Shown piece by piece: positions 1-7,869 of a stretch of DNA of 64,000 nt. The notes under the pieces were generated by a model. The model did no database searches and had not been told where the DNA came from. It saw only the letters and a list, made by a program, of their open reading frames with translations. Position numbers and translations under genes: made by a program. The first letter of the stretch is position 1, and every line of letters begins with the position of its first letter. Source of the DNA: Myxococcota bacterium (GTDB lineage Bacteria > Myxococcota_A > UBA9042 > DTJE01); NCBI GenBank assembly GCA_017994695.1, contig JAGOKF010000008.1, positions 1 through 64,000 of the forward strand, written 5' to 3'.

Positions 1-575
1 CGTGCGCGCGGCGCCAGGAAGAAGCGGAAGTCGCTTTCGGGCGACCGGGCGCCCGCGAAGGAGATCCGGAAGCCCGTGTCAGCGCGCACGAACACGTCCC
101 CGTCGACCAGGGGATGGGGCTCCTTCAGGCGCAGGAACAGGCCGTTGGTGCTTCCCAGGTCCTCGACCCGGAGGGAGTCCCCTTCGGGGGTCATCCGCAC
201 GTGGCGCGGTGACACCGTGTCGTCCTCGGGGAACGACAGGTCCGCGCCGAATCTCCCGACGACCAGCCCCTGGAGCGGGATGTCCCTGGGGATTGGCGCG
301 CCTCCGCCCCGGGGCAGGCGGACGATCCGGAACCCGCCCACCGCCGGCGGCACCGGAGCGCCGGGCCGGGTCCGGACGCTCGAGATCGGCTGCGGGGCGG
401 GGCGGGCTTCCGACGCTTCCAGGGTCGTCGGACCCGGATCCCCGGCCCGAGGCTCTGGCGCCGGAGCCTGCTCCGGTCCGGGCGCGGCCTGGAGGGTCGA
501 TCCGCACTCGGGACAGAACAGGTACTGGGGGTCGAGGACCTTCCTGCAGGATGCACAGTATTTCTGGACGCTCAC
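1..575 (-). CDS. Zinc-ribbon/FHA domain protein (3' end outside window)
   Basis: The product probably binds phosphothreonine-containing partners in the cytoplasm. Translated from GTG 575, it opens with a zinc ribbon made of two Cys pairs (CASCRK near residue 5 and CPECGS near residue 20), then a Pro/Ala/Glu-rich linker, then an FHA core near residues 110-165. That core shows GRFGADLSF, SPRHV and the signature DLGSTNG. The reading frame runs off the left edge, so the C-terminus is missing. An upstream in-frame TTG and GTG are possible starts; 575 is chosen because the zinc ribbon begins immediately after it. The gene lies 52 bp behind the pdxB-like gene on the same strand and may share its transcript. 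FHA proteins usually read Ser/Thr-kinase output, and a kinase lies at 41.8 kb, but a link between them is only a guess. Confidence 0.75.
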   Translation of the reverse strand, partial: MSVQKYCASCRKVLDPQYLFCPECGSTLQAAPGPEQAPAPEPRAGDPGPTTLEASEARPAPQPISSVRTRPGAPVPPAVGGFRIVRLPRGGGAPIPRDIPLQGLVVGRFGADLSFPEDDTVSPRHVRMTPEGDSLRVEDLGSTNGLFLRLKEPHPLVDGDVFVRADTGFRISFAGARSPESDFRFFLAPRA

Positions 576-627
576 GGCACTACCCGACAAGGCCACCGAC
601 CCATTGTCGAGCCGGACCGGGCGATTG

Positions 628-1761
628 TCAATGCGGCCCGGCCTCGGAAAGCCATCGGATCTCCCGGCGAAGACAGGATGCCCGGCGCCCCCGGAAGACG
701 GCCGGCCGATCCCCCGGCGGGGCCTCCCCGAATGCCCGCTGAAATTCGCGGGACCACCGGTCCAGGGGACAAACCTCCCGGAGGACGCGGTGGGCTTCGG
801 CGGGGGAGGCCCCGGGTCCGATGGCCGGCGCAGGTTCCGAGGCGAATCCTCCTGGGGGTTCGGGGGTCCCGGGAGACGCGGGCAACCCCAGGCGGCGCAA
901 CAGGGGTCGCCGGACCTGGAGAATGGCCCGCCATCGCCCCTCCAGGACCGAACCGGCCACATGCGGCGTCGCCCACCGGGCACCCAGGACCCAGAAGATC
1001 GGGGGGGACGGCTCGCCGATGAAGACGTCCAGTGCCAGGGCCGGGGCGCTTCCAAGGTCCAGGTGTTCCTCGACGGCCGGCGGATCCAGCACCTCGCCGC
1101 GGCTCGTGTTCACCAGCAGGCCGACTCCGCAGCCCCGCAGGCCCCGGAAGACGCGGGCGTCCACCATGCCCCGGGTCGGCCAGGGGCAGGGAGGCCGGGT
1201 GGCCGGGACATGGAGGGAGACGACCTGGCACCGGAACAGGTCCTCCATCGTCGTGGAACGGAAGCGATGATGGCTCCGCGCCTCCCGAGGGGGATCGAAG
1301 GCGACCCAGGGGATGCCCAGTCGGTCGAGCCTCGCGGCCAGGGCCTGCCCGCACCGGCCGAAACCCCAGATTCCCACCCGGGGCGGGTTCCCGTTCCAGG
1401 GGGGCGGGAAGGCCTCCAGGATGGCCGCCACCGCGTAGTCGCCCACGCCGCCCGCGGTGGATCCGGGGGCGAACAGCACCGGGACCGGGTGTCCCAGCCG
1501 CGCCTCCAGCCGGGCCACGGCCTCCCGGCGGACATGATCGCGCCCGACCACGGGGGATGCGATCACCTTCAGGCGCCGGGCCTTCCGGAGGAGGGTGTCG
1601 TCCACTGGACACGACGAGGGCACGACGATGGCATCGGCGTCCTCCAAGAGGTCCGGATGGGCCACGAGGTCCTGGGAGGGGTGCAGGCGCAGCGACAGTT
1701 CCGGGAAGGCTTCCCGGACCCAGGGGATCGAGGGGTCCGCGATCACGACGGGGCTTCTCAT
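628..1761 (-). CDS. pdxB: PdxB-like D-2-hydroxyacid dehydrogenase (erythronate-4-phosphate dehydrogenase)
   Basis: This is predicted to be an NAD-dependent dehydrogenase that oxidises 4-phosphoerythronate in the DXP-dependent pathway to pyridoxal phosphate. The 377-residue protein is about the length of E. coli PdxB (378). It has the split substrate-binding domain at both ends and a Rossmann fold between, with GIWGFGRCG near residue 129, the catalytic Arg in NTSRGEV and a His in the PdxB-like stretch TPHVAGSVLEG. The C-terminal extension of about 100 residues is typical of PdxB rather than of general hydroxyacid dehydrogenases. ATG 1761 has a good GGGAGG ribosome site. The gene follows a small Cys-rich gene by 28 bp and precedes the FHA gene, so the three may form an operon. 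The family is well supported; the exact substrate is inferred from the PdxB-like ending. Confidence 0.75.
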   Translation of the reverse strand: MRSPVVIADPSIPWVREAFPELSLRLHPSQDLVAHPDLLEDADAIVVPSSCPVDDTLLRKARRLKVIASPVVGRDHVRREAVARLEARLGHPVPVLFAPGSTAGGVGDYAVAAILEAFPPPWNGNPPRVGIWGFGRCGQALAARLDRLGIPWVAFDPPREARSHHRFRSTTMEDLFRCQVVSLHVPATRPPCPWPTRGMVDARVFRGLRGCGVGLLVNTSRGEVLDPPAVEEHLDLGSAPALALDVFIGEPSPPIFWVLGARWATPHVAGSVLEGRWRAILQVRRPLLRRLGLPASPGTPEPPGGFASEPAPAIGPGASPAEAHRVLREVCPLDRWSREFQRAFGEAPPGDRPAVFRGRRASCLRREIRWLSEAGPH

Positions 1762-1789
1762 CGGGGACCTCCCGGCCCCTCGGGCTCCC

Positions 1790-2173
1790 TCACGATCGCC
1801 GCTTCTTCGGGTCGCCGAAGAGGGCCTCCAGCCGGCTCTTCGCCTCGTCCGCGGTCTTCGGCGAGGCCTTCGCGGGACCTCCCCCGAACATCGCCTCCAG
1901 GCTCTTCTTCGCCCGGGATGCCTCGTCGTCCCCCGAGTCGTCCACCGCCTTGAAGGTGAAGTACAGGCAGAAGTTTCCCTCGGCCCGGTCCCGGATGAAC
2001 TCCCCCTGGTTCTCGGTGCACTGGTTGTGCACGTCCGGGTTCCAGTACTTGCAGTTGTAGCAGCAGTGCAGGTAGGCGTAGCAGCCGGGGCACATGTCGC
2101 GCCGGCCGATCTTGACCTCGAAGACCAGTTCCTCCCCGCACTTGTAGCACCGGTAACGGGGTTCCTGCTCCAT
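1790..2173 (-). CDS. Small Cys-rich zinc-ribbon-like protein, unknown function
   Basis: I do not know a function for this 127-residue protein. It is dense in Cys near the N-terminus (CYKCG, then CPGC, then CCYNC within about 45 residues), followed by a conserved-looking stretch, NQCTENQGEF and GNFCLYF. Together these suggest a structural metal site or an Fe/Zn-binding fold. The C-terminal third is charged and Ala/Lys-rich (KKSLEAMF, AKSRLEALFG) and looks like a short repeated helix. Start ATG 2173 is chosen because GGAGAGGGG stands upstream and the Cys motif begins seven residues later; an upstream extension of the frame has no such support. It heads the run with pdxB and the FHA gene. Confidence 0.65.
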   Translation of the reverse strand: MEQEPRYRCYKCGEELVFEVKIGRRDMCPGCYAYLHCCYNCKYWNPDVHNQCTENQGEFIRDRAEGNFCLYFTFKAVDDSGDDEASRAKKSLEAMFGGGPAKASPKTADEAKSRLEALFGDPKKRRS

Positions 2174-2310
2174 GAAGAGCCCCTCTCCGCGACAGGCGCC
2201 TATTGATACCAGAAAAGGCGGGCGTTTGTCCCGCGGGGGTTCCGTCGGCCGGCCGGCGGGCCGGGAGGGTTCGGGGAAACACCTTGCGAAACCAAAGGAT
2301 CGACGTCTCT

Positions 2311-2340
2311 TTGCCCCTCCGATTGGCCGGGCTCTATGCT
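2311..2340 (+). promoter_or_regulatory. Sigma-70-type promoter for the PilZ-like gene
   Basis: TTGCCC at 2311-2316 and TATGCT at 2335-2340 are separated by 18 bp, about 30 bp before the ATG at 2372. The boxes match the TTGnCn/TAnnnT pattern seen before many genes here. Confidence 0.45.
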
Positions 2341-2371
2341 GTCCCTGGTCCTTCGGGAAGGGAGACCTTCG

Positions 2372-2695
2372 ATGACGACGCTGCCGTTGACCCAGGACAT
2401 GGTGGAGTTGCGCCTTCCGATTCGGGAGTTCGTCGCCGACGGGGCACCCCGGACGGCGGTGGCCACCCGCATCGGGCCCAACGGCATCGAGATCGAGTGC
2501 CCGGAAGCGCCTCCGGGACGATACGCCTGGGTGGGGGTCCTGCTGCCCGACGGGTCCCCGATCAAGGCCCTGGTGGAGGTGATGGGGGTCCTGGGCGGCG
2601 GGACGGGCTTGCGCATCCTCGCCCGCTTCAAGCACCTGTTCCCCGCGGACCGCCGGGCTCTCGACCGGGCCCTGGCCGCCCGCATCGCCGCATGA
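2372..2695 (+). CDS. PilZ-like domain protein
   Basis: This 107-residue protein resembles a single, degenerate PilZ domain, a fold that often binds cyclic di-GMP. The evidence is the beta-strand pattern: ATRIGPNGIEIE, then ARYAWVGV-like and VLLPDGSPIKALVEV strands, ending with ILARFKHL and a helix RRALDRAL. The usual RxxxR and D/NxSxxG ligand motifs are not clearly intact, so nucleotide binding is uncertain. ATG 2372 has an AAGGGAG ribosome site, preferred over a longer in-frame start at 2336 that has none. The stop lies 3 bp from the convergent stop of the aminotransferase gene. Confidence 0.6.
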   Translation: MTTLPLTQDMVELRLPIREFVADGAPRTAVATRIGPNGIEIECPEAPPGRYAWVGVLLPDGSPIKALVEVMGVLGGGTGLRILARFKHLFPADRRALDRALAARIAA

Positions 2696-2698
2696 CCG

Positions 2699-3892
2699 TC
2701 ACGCCCGGGAGGCGACGGCCTCCTGGAACGCCTTCCGGAACCCCTCGAAGGAACGCTCGATCACCGGGTCCGGAACCGCGAAGGAGATCCGGAAGTACCC
2801 CGGGAAGGCGAAGCCGGTTCCCGGGGTCACCAGCACCCGGTGCCTGGCCAGGATCTGCAGGAATTCCAGGTCGTCGGGAACCGGGCTCCGGGGGAACATG
2901 AAGAAGGTCCCCTCGGGGGAGCGGACCTGGTACCCGATGTCGGAGAGGGCCTCGAACAGGCGATCGCGCTTGGCCTGGTACACCGGGACGTTGGGGCGGT
3001 AGTCCCGGATCCGCAGCAGCACTCTCTGCATCAGGGCCGGGGCGTTCACGTAGCCCAGGACCCGATTGCAGAAGGTCGCCGCGGCGAAGATGTCCTCCTG
3101 GCCCGGGCAGGCGGGCCCGATGGCCAGGTAGCCGATCCGCTCGCCTGCCAGGGAGAGGCTCTTGGAATGGCTGAATGCCATCAGCGTCGCGTCGTAGTGC
3201 CGGAAGGGGCTCGGGTATTCCCGGCCGTCGAACAACAGGCGACGGTAGGGTTCGTCGCTCAGCAGATAGATGGTGCGGCCGTTGGCCTCGGATCGCCGCC
3301 GGAGGAGGTCCCCGATCCCCTGGAGCACTTCCGGAGGGAACAGCCGGCCGCTGGGGTTGCAGGGGCTGTTCAGGATCACGGCCCGGGTTCTTTCCGAAAG
3401 GCGCCGGTCCAGGTCTTCCAGGTCCGGCAGGAAGTCCTCCCGGGTCGGGGAGACCACCGGCACCCCGGAATGGTTCCGGATGTAGAAGGCATACTCGGGG
3501 AAGAAGGGGGCGAAGACGACCACCTCGTCTCCCGGGTCCAGCAGGGACTTCAGCAGCACGTTCAGGGCCCCCGCCGCACCCACCGTCATCACGACATGCC
3601 GGGCCTCGAAGGGGACACCCAGTTCCCCTCGCAGGTCCTCGGCCACCCGCTCCCGGACCTCGGGGAAGCCGCTGTTGGGCATGTAGGCATGGATCCCCGG
3701 TCGGACCTCCCGGGCCGTCTCCTCGAGGGCCTCCTGGAACTCCGGGGGCGGGTCCACGTAGGGGTTGCCCAGCGTGAAGTCCTGGACGTTCTCCTGGCCG
3801 TACCGCGCCTTCAGGCGGTTGCCTTCCTCGAACATCCGGCGGATCCAGGACCCACGGGTCATGTCCTCTGCGATGCCGCGACTGATGTGCAT
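2699..3892 (-). CDS. PLP-dependent class I/II aminotransferase
   Basis: This cytosolic fold-type I aminotransferase transfers an amino group between an amino acid and a 2-oxo acid, using PLP. The 397 residues are the usual family length. Visible landmarks are LGNPYVDPP at the N-terminus, the tyrosine-containing cofactor loop FAPFFPEY, the NSPCNPSGR motif, the LSDEPYRR aspartate and the Schiff-base lysine in SHSKSLSLAGERIGY, followed by the Arg of YFRISFAVP that binds the substrate carboxylate. ATG 3892 is preceded by GGGAGGAGG. It is the last gene of a minus-strand run behind the flavodiiron protein (58 bp gap). Substrate specificity cannot be read from sequence; aspartate, alanine or aromatic amino acids are all possible. 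Confidence 0.85.
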   Translation of the reverse strand: MHISRGIAEDMTRGSWIRRMFEEGNRLKARYGQENVQDFTLGNPYVDPPPEFQEALEETAREVRPGIHAYMPNSGFPEVRERVAEDLRGELGVPFEARHVVMTVGAAGALNVLLKSLLDPGDEVVVFAPFFPEYAFYIRNHSGVPVVSPTREDFLPDLEDLDRRLSERTRAVILNSPCNPSGRLFPPEVLQGIGDLLRRRSEANGRTIYLLSDEPYRRLLFDGREYPSPFRHYDATLMAFSHSKSLSLAGERIGYLAIGPACPGQEDIFAAATFCNRVLGYVNAPALMQRVLLRIRDYRPNVPVYQAKRDRLFEALSDIGYQVRSPEGTFFMFPRSPVPDDLEFLQILARHRVLVTPGTGFAFPGYFRISFAVPDPVIERSFEGFRKAFQEAVASRA

Positions 3893-3950
3893 GGGGAATC
3901 CTCCTCCCGGTCAGGGCGTTCGTATCGCAGGACACCCTCTGGATGCAACG

Positions 3951-5120
3951 TCAATCCGCCGACCGGTGCCGGGAGGCGATGGCGTCCGCCAGGGCATCCA
4001 CGGCCGCCAGGGCATCCTCCCTGGGGAGGCCCTTGCAGGCCACCCCTGGCAGGAACTCCACCTTCCATCCCGACAGGATCCCCTGGAGTTGTTCCTCCAG
4101 GCGCCCGCCCCAGGAGAAGGAGGACATCATGGCGACGTGGCGCGCCTTCGGCTTCAGCAGGGACGCGGTGTAGGCCGCCTGCTGGACCAGGGGATGCAGG
4201 CCGTTCAGCACCACCGGGGATGCAAAGACGACGGTCATCGGGTCCACCAGGGCCATCGCCAGGGCCCCGAGGTCGGTCACCAGGAGGTTCGCCGGGGTCG
4301 CGGGAATCTTCCGGGAAGCCAGGGAGGCCACCAGGCGATCCACCAGCCGACCGGTGCTGCCGTGCATCGAGACGTAGGGAATCAGGACGGCGTTCCGGGG
4401 CGGGGCCGAGACCCAGCGGCTCCAGATGTCCACGATGAAGGCCGGATCGGGGTGCATGGGCCCGTGGGAGGGACAGATGAGCGACAGGCCCAGGCCGGAG
4501 ACCCGCTGGAGGTGTTTCGCGATCTGGCCCCGGAACGGCATCATGATTTCGGCATAGTAGCGCCTGGCCGGTTCCAGCAGGCGGTCGGCGTCCACCACCA
4601 GTTCGGGCGTCGCCAGGTGGGACCCGAAGAAGTCGCAGGAGAACAGGATCCCCTCCTCGGGCAGGTGGGTGACCATCGTTTCGGGCCAGTGGACCCAGGG
4701 CATGTGAAGGAAGCGCAGGGTCCGGTCCCCCAGGGACACCTCCTCCCCATCGGCGACCGGCCGGAGGCGGTCGCCCGGGACCGGGAGAAGGTCCTGCAGG
4801 AAGGTGGCGCAACGGGGGGTGCACAGCACCCGGGCCTCGGGGAAGCGTTGCAGCACCGCCGGCAGGGCGCCCGAGTGGTCCTGCTCGGCATGGTGGGCGA
4901 CGACGTAATCCACCCGGTCCACCTCCGCGAGCTGGCCGAGGAGTCGGTCCGCGAAGGCCCCGTCCACGGTGTCCAGCAGCGCCGTGGCCCGGGAACCCCG
5001 GACCAGCCAGGCGTTGTAGGAGGTGCCCTCGGGGGTCGGCACCAGGGCGTCGAACCAACGGCGGTCCCAGTCCATCGCGCCCATCCACCAGATGCGATCC
5101 CGGATTTCACGCGGTTCCAT
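3951..5120 (-). CDS. A-type flavodiiron protein (FprA family)
   Basis: Flavodiiron proteins reduce O2 to water and/or NO to N2O in the cytoplasm, using a di-iron site and FMN. The 389-residue protein has the expected two parts. The first is a beta-lactamase-like domain (about 1-250) with iron ligands HAEQDH at residues 77-82, H144 in PWVHWPET, D163 in SCDFFGSH and H219 in CPSHGP. The second is a flavodoxin domain (about 255-389) with the FMN loop SMHGSTGRL. Length and layout match class A, with no added rubredoxin or flavin reductase domain, so electrons must come from a separate redox partner not seen here. ATG 5120 has an AGGAGG site. It follows ktrA by 29 bp, so oxygen defence may be co-transcribed with potassium uptake. 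Confidence 0.9.
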   Translation of the reverse strand: MEPREIRDRIWWMGAMDWDRRWFDALVPTPEGTSYNAWLVRGSRATALLDTVDGAFADRLLGQLAEVDRVDYVVAHHAEQDHSGALPAVLQRFPEARVLCTPRCATFLQDLLPVPGDRLRPVADGEEVSLGDRTLRFLHMPWVHWPETMVTHLPEEGILFSCDFFGSHLATPELVVDADRLLEPARRYYAEIMMPFRGQIAKHLQRVSGLGLSLICPSHGPMHPDPAFIVDIWSRWVSAPPRNAVLIPYVSMHGSTGRLVDRLVASLASRKIPATPANLLVTDLGALAMALVDPMTVVFASPVVLNGLHPLVQQAAYTASLLKPKARHVAMMSSFSWGGRLEEQLQGILSGWKVEFLPGVACKGLPREDALAAVDALADAIASRHRSAD

Positions 5121-5149
5121 CGTCGCCTCCTCCTTGCGGAAGACCGTCT

Positions 5150-5842
5150 CTACAGGTCCAGGAAGGCCTGGACGCTCTGGGAGTCCCCGATCAGGACCAG
5201 CACGTCCCCCTTTCCCAGGTGGTCGTCTGGACGGGGCAGCCGGATCACGTCGAATGCCTCTTCCGGGGAACGGGCCTCCGGCGCCTCGGGCTTCGGCCTC
5301 TTGATGGCGATGACGTTCAGCCGGTAGCGCTGGCGGAGGGCCAGTTCCTGGATGCTCTTTCCGACCATCGCGGGAGGGGCGGTGACCTCGATGATCTCCT
5401 GTCCCGTGGACAGGCGAATCCGGGCGTGGACGTCCGGGGCCAGGATCTCGTCGGCCAGGCGGAATCCCATCTCCTCCTCGGGGTCGATGGTCCGTTCGGC
5501 CCCCACGGTCGCCAGCACCTGGGCATGCAGCGGCGAGTGGGATCGGGCGATGATGTGGGGGACGCCGGCCTGCTTCAGCAGCGCGGTGACGAGGATCGAA
5601 GATCCCATGTCCTCCCCCACCGAGACCACCACCACGTCGCAGGCCAGCAACCCCGAGGCTCGGAGGGTCTCCACGTCCATCACGTTGGCCCGCAGGGCCC
5701 TGGTGACGTGGTCCCGGACCATCAGGACCGGTTCCTCCTCCCGGTCCACCGCCACGACGTCCACCCCCGACCGGGCCAGGGCCATCGCCACCGATCGCCC
5801 GAACAGCCCCAGGCCGACGACACCCACGGTTCGAAGGGCCAT
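5150..5842 (-). CDS. ktrA: KtrA/TrkA-type potassium channel regulatory subunit
   Basis: This cytosolic ring-forming subunit gates the K+ translocating pore and senses NAD(H) or adenine nucleotides. The 230 residues make one RCK unit, the KtrA size rather than the doubled TrkA of E. coli. The Rossmann glycine motif GVVGLGLFGRS is at residues 6-16, with the ribose-binding acid in VVAVDREEE, and a TrkA_C domain fills about 140-230 (IQELALRQR, KGDVLVLIGD). ATG 5842 has a GGGAGG site. It begins 19 bp after the stop of the pore gene ktrB, a standard pairing. Confidence 0.9.
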   Translation of the reverse strand: MALRTVGVVGLGLFGRSVAMALARSGVDVVAVDREEEPVLMVRDHVTRALRANVMDVETLRASGLLACDVVVVSVGEDMGSSILVTALLKQAGVPHIIARSHSPLHAQVLATVGAERTIDPEEEMGFRLADEILAPDVHARIRLSTGQEIIEVTAPPAMVGKSIQELALRQRYRLNVIAIKRPKPEAPEARSPEEAFDVIRLPRPDDHLGKGDVLVLIGDSQSVQAFLDL

Positions 5843-5861
5843 CCTCTGCCTCCCTGAACGG

Positions 5862-7658
5862 CTATCCCACCAGCACCCGGCCTTCCGGGAAATGCACGGA
5901 GGCCCTGGGCTTCTGGCCCAGGGCCGTCACCAGGGTCAAGGGCCCGACCCGCCCCAGGAACATCAGGCCGACCAGCAGCAGTTTCCCCCACGGATCCAGC
6001 AGCGGGGTGGCCCCGAGGCTCAGGCCGACGGTGCCGAAGGCGCTGACCGCCTCAAAGACCAGGTGCGATCCCGGGATGTCCGCCTGGGTCCAGACCAGGC
6101 CCCCTGCGGCCAGCGTCGTCACCGCGAAGGACAGCAGGGTCACCACCCCGGCCTTCTGGAAGGTCCGGAAGGGGAGGGATCTCCCCATCACCTCGATGGC
6201 CTCCTGTCCCCGGAGCATGCTCCGCAGCGAGAGGAGCAGCACCGCCACGGAGGTCGTCTTGATCCCTCCGCCCGTCCCGCCTGGGCTGGCGCCGATGAAC
6301 ATCCACAGGAGGTAGACCAGCAGGGCGGCCCGGGAGGTCCGGGCCATGTCCACCACGTTGAAGCCCGCAGTCCTGGCCGTCACCGACTGGAAGAACGAGG
6401 CCCACAGGCGTTGGTCCAGCGACAGCCCCGCCTGGGCGCCGTCCCAGTCGGTCAGCATCAGGATCACCGTTCCCAGCACCAGCAGGAGGACGGTCATGCG
6501 GCCCGCCAGCCGGGCATGGAGAGGCAGCCGCAGGCGCAGGCGATGCCGCTGCCAGGTCCAGTGGCGCCGGGAGAACAGCGCCAGGAACACCGGGAAGCCG
6601 AGTCCGCCCAGGATGATCAGCCCGGCAACCGGCAGGATCACGGCCGGGGCGTCCAGGAAGCCCGTCAGGCTGGACGGGAAGGTCGAGAAACCGGCGTTGC
6701 AGAAGGCCGAGACCGCGTGGAACAGCCCGTGCCAGAGCGCTTCGCCCCACTCCAGATCCAGGTTCCGCCGGAAGGCCGCCGCCAGGCACAGGGTCCCGAT
6801 TCCCTCGAAGGCCAAGGTCATGCCCAGGATCGATGCGAGGTTGGTGCCGGTGGTGACGGCGCCTTCCTCGTCTACCAGGTTCTGGGCCAGGGACCTCCCC
6901 CGAACGCCCAGGGAGCCGCCCGCGATGGCCTGGAAGGCCGCCAGGGAGAGGGTCATGATGCCCAGACCCCCGGCCTGGATCAGGAGCAGGAGCACCACCT
7001 GCCCGAAGTGGCTGAGGGTCGGGAGGGCGGGATTCGCCCCGGGGGCTGCCGAGACGTTGATGGCGGACAGACCCGTCACGCAGAGGGCCGAGGTCGCGGT
7101 GAACAGGGCGTCGATCCAGGGGAGTCCCCGGAGGTCGATGGTCGCCCGGGGCAGCGCCAGCATCACGGTGCCGACCACGATGCCCCCGGCGAAGGACACG
7201 AGGGTGCCCATCGCCGGATTCCGGAACAGGAGGTCCAGGGTCCGCTGTCCCAGGCCCGTGGAACGGAACAGGGACCCGACCAGAAGGAGGGTCCGAAGGG
7301 TTCCGAGAATCGCGAATGCCGAGGGCACCGGGATCGACCAGGCCATCAGCACCAGCAGAACCCCGTCGGGGATGCACCGGCGGAGGTACCGCATCCGGTG
7401 CACCGCCTGGTACAGCCGCAGGGCGTGGTGCAGCAGCGAGAGGGCCACGGAGGTCGCGGCCGAGGCGTAGAGGGCTCCGACAGCCAGCGGATGGCGCCAG
7501 AGCAGAAGCCCCTCCACCGTCAGCACCACGCCCAGGAAGATCAGGGCGACGGATCCCGTCCAGAGGGCGGATCGGCGCAGCTGGTCCGGCAGATCACCTG
7601 GATAGGGGATCCATCTCATGGCGACGGCGTCCGCGGGGGATGGGGGAACCGGCGACAC
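5862..7658 (-). CDS. ktrB: KtrB/TrkH-type potassium transporter with N-terminal membrane extension
   Basis: This inner-membrane K+ uptake pore works with the following ktrA product. All four pseudo-repeat selectivity loops are visible: VTGLSAI, NAGFSTF, TAGFNVV and TVGLSLG, each with the pore-lining Gly. The intramembrane-loop signature GASPGGTGGGIKTTS is also present. At 598 residues it is longer than KtrB (about 450) or TrkH (about 480). The excess is about 140 N-terminal residues predicted to form three or four extra helices before the first pore repeat. The GTG at 7658 is the longest start; an in-frame ATG at 7619 is equally plausible, and neither has a clear ribosome site. Confidence 0.88.
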   Translation of the reverse strand: MSPVPPSPADAVAMRWIPYPGDLPDQLRRSALWTGSVALIFLGVVLTVEGLLLWRHPLAVGALYASAATSVALSLLHHALRLYQAVHRMRYLRRCIPDGVLLVLMAWSIPVPSAFAILGTLRTLLLVGSLFRSTGLGQRTLDLLFRNPAMGTLVSFAGGIVVGTVMLALPRATIDLRGLPWIDALFTATSALCVTGLSAINVSAAPGANPALPTLSHFGQVVLLLLIQAGGLGIMTLSLAAFQAIAGGSLGVRGRSLAQNLVDEEGAVTTGTNLASILGMTLAFEGIGTLCLAAAFRRNLDLEWGEALWHGLFHAVSAFCNAGFSTFPSSLTGFLDAPAVILPVAGLIILGGLGFPVFLALFSRRHWTWQRHRLRLRLPLHARLAGRMTVLLLVLGTVILMLTDWDGAQAGLSLDQRLWASFFQSVTARTAGFNVVDMARTSRAALLVYLLWMFIGASPGGTGGGIKTTSVAVLLLSLRSMLRGQEAIEVMGRSLPFRTFQKAGVVTLLSFAVTTLAAGGLVWTQADIPGSHLVFEAVSAFGTVGLSLGATPLLDPWGKLLLVGLMFLGRVGPLTLVTALGQKPRASVHFPEGRVLVG

Positions 7659-7757
7659 CTCTGGGAAAGGATCCCGCGGTCCCTTGGACTTCGCCTGGAA
7701 ACTCCGTGGAGAACGGTCACCAGGGCATCTCCGCCGCGGGATCCTTCCGGGAGGCGA

Positions 7758-7786
7758 ATGCTACCACCTCCAGGCCCGGTCGTCGA
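7758..7786 (-). promoter_or_regulatory. Promoter of the ktrB-ktrA-flavodiiron-aminotransferase run
   Basis: On the minus strand TCGACG (7786-7781) is followed by exactly 17 bp and TAGCAT (7763-7758). The predicted transcript start near 7750 leaves a leader of roughly 90-130 bases before ktrB. Confidence 0.5.
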
Positions 7787-7806
7787 TCCCCGATCCGGCC
7801 TCCGTC

Positions 7807-7835
7807 TGGAATCCAGGGCGGTGGACTGCCATAAT
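7807..7835 (+). promoter_or_regulatory. Weak candidate promoter of the hybrid kinase
   Basis: CATAAT at 7830-7835 is a good -10 box, with TGGAAT (7807-7812) 17 bp upstream as a poor -35 box. It lies 34 bp before the GTG start at 7870. Confidence 0.35.
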
Positions 7836-7869
7836 CATTCGGGGGTTGGACCGGCGGGAGAACAGGGCA

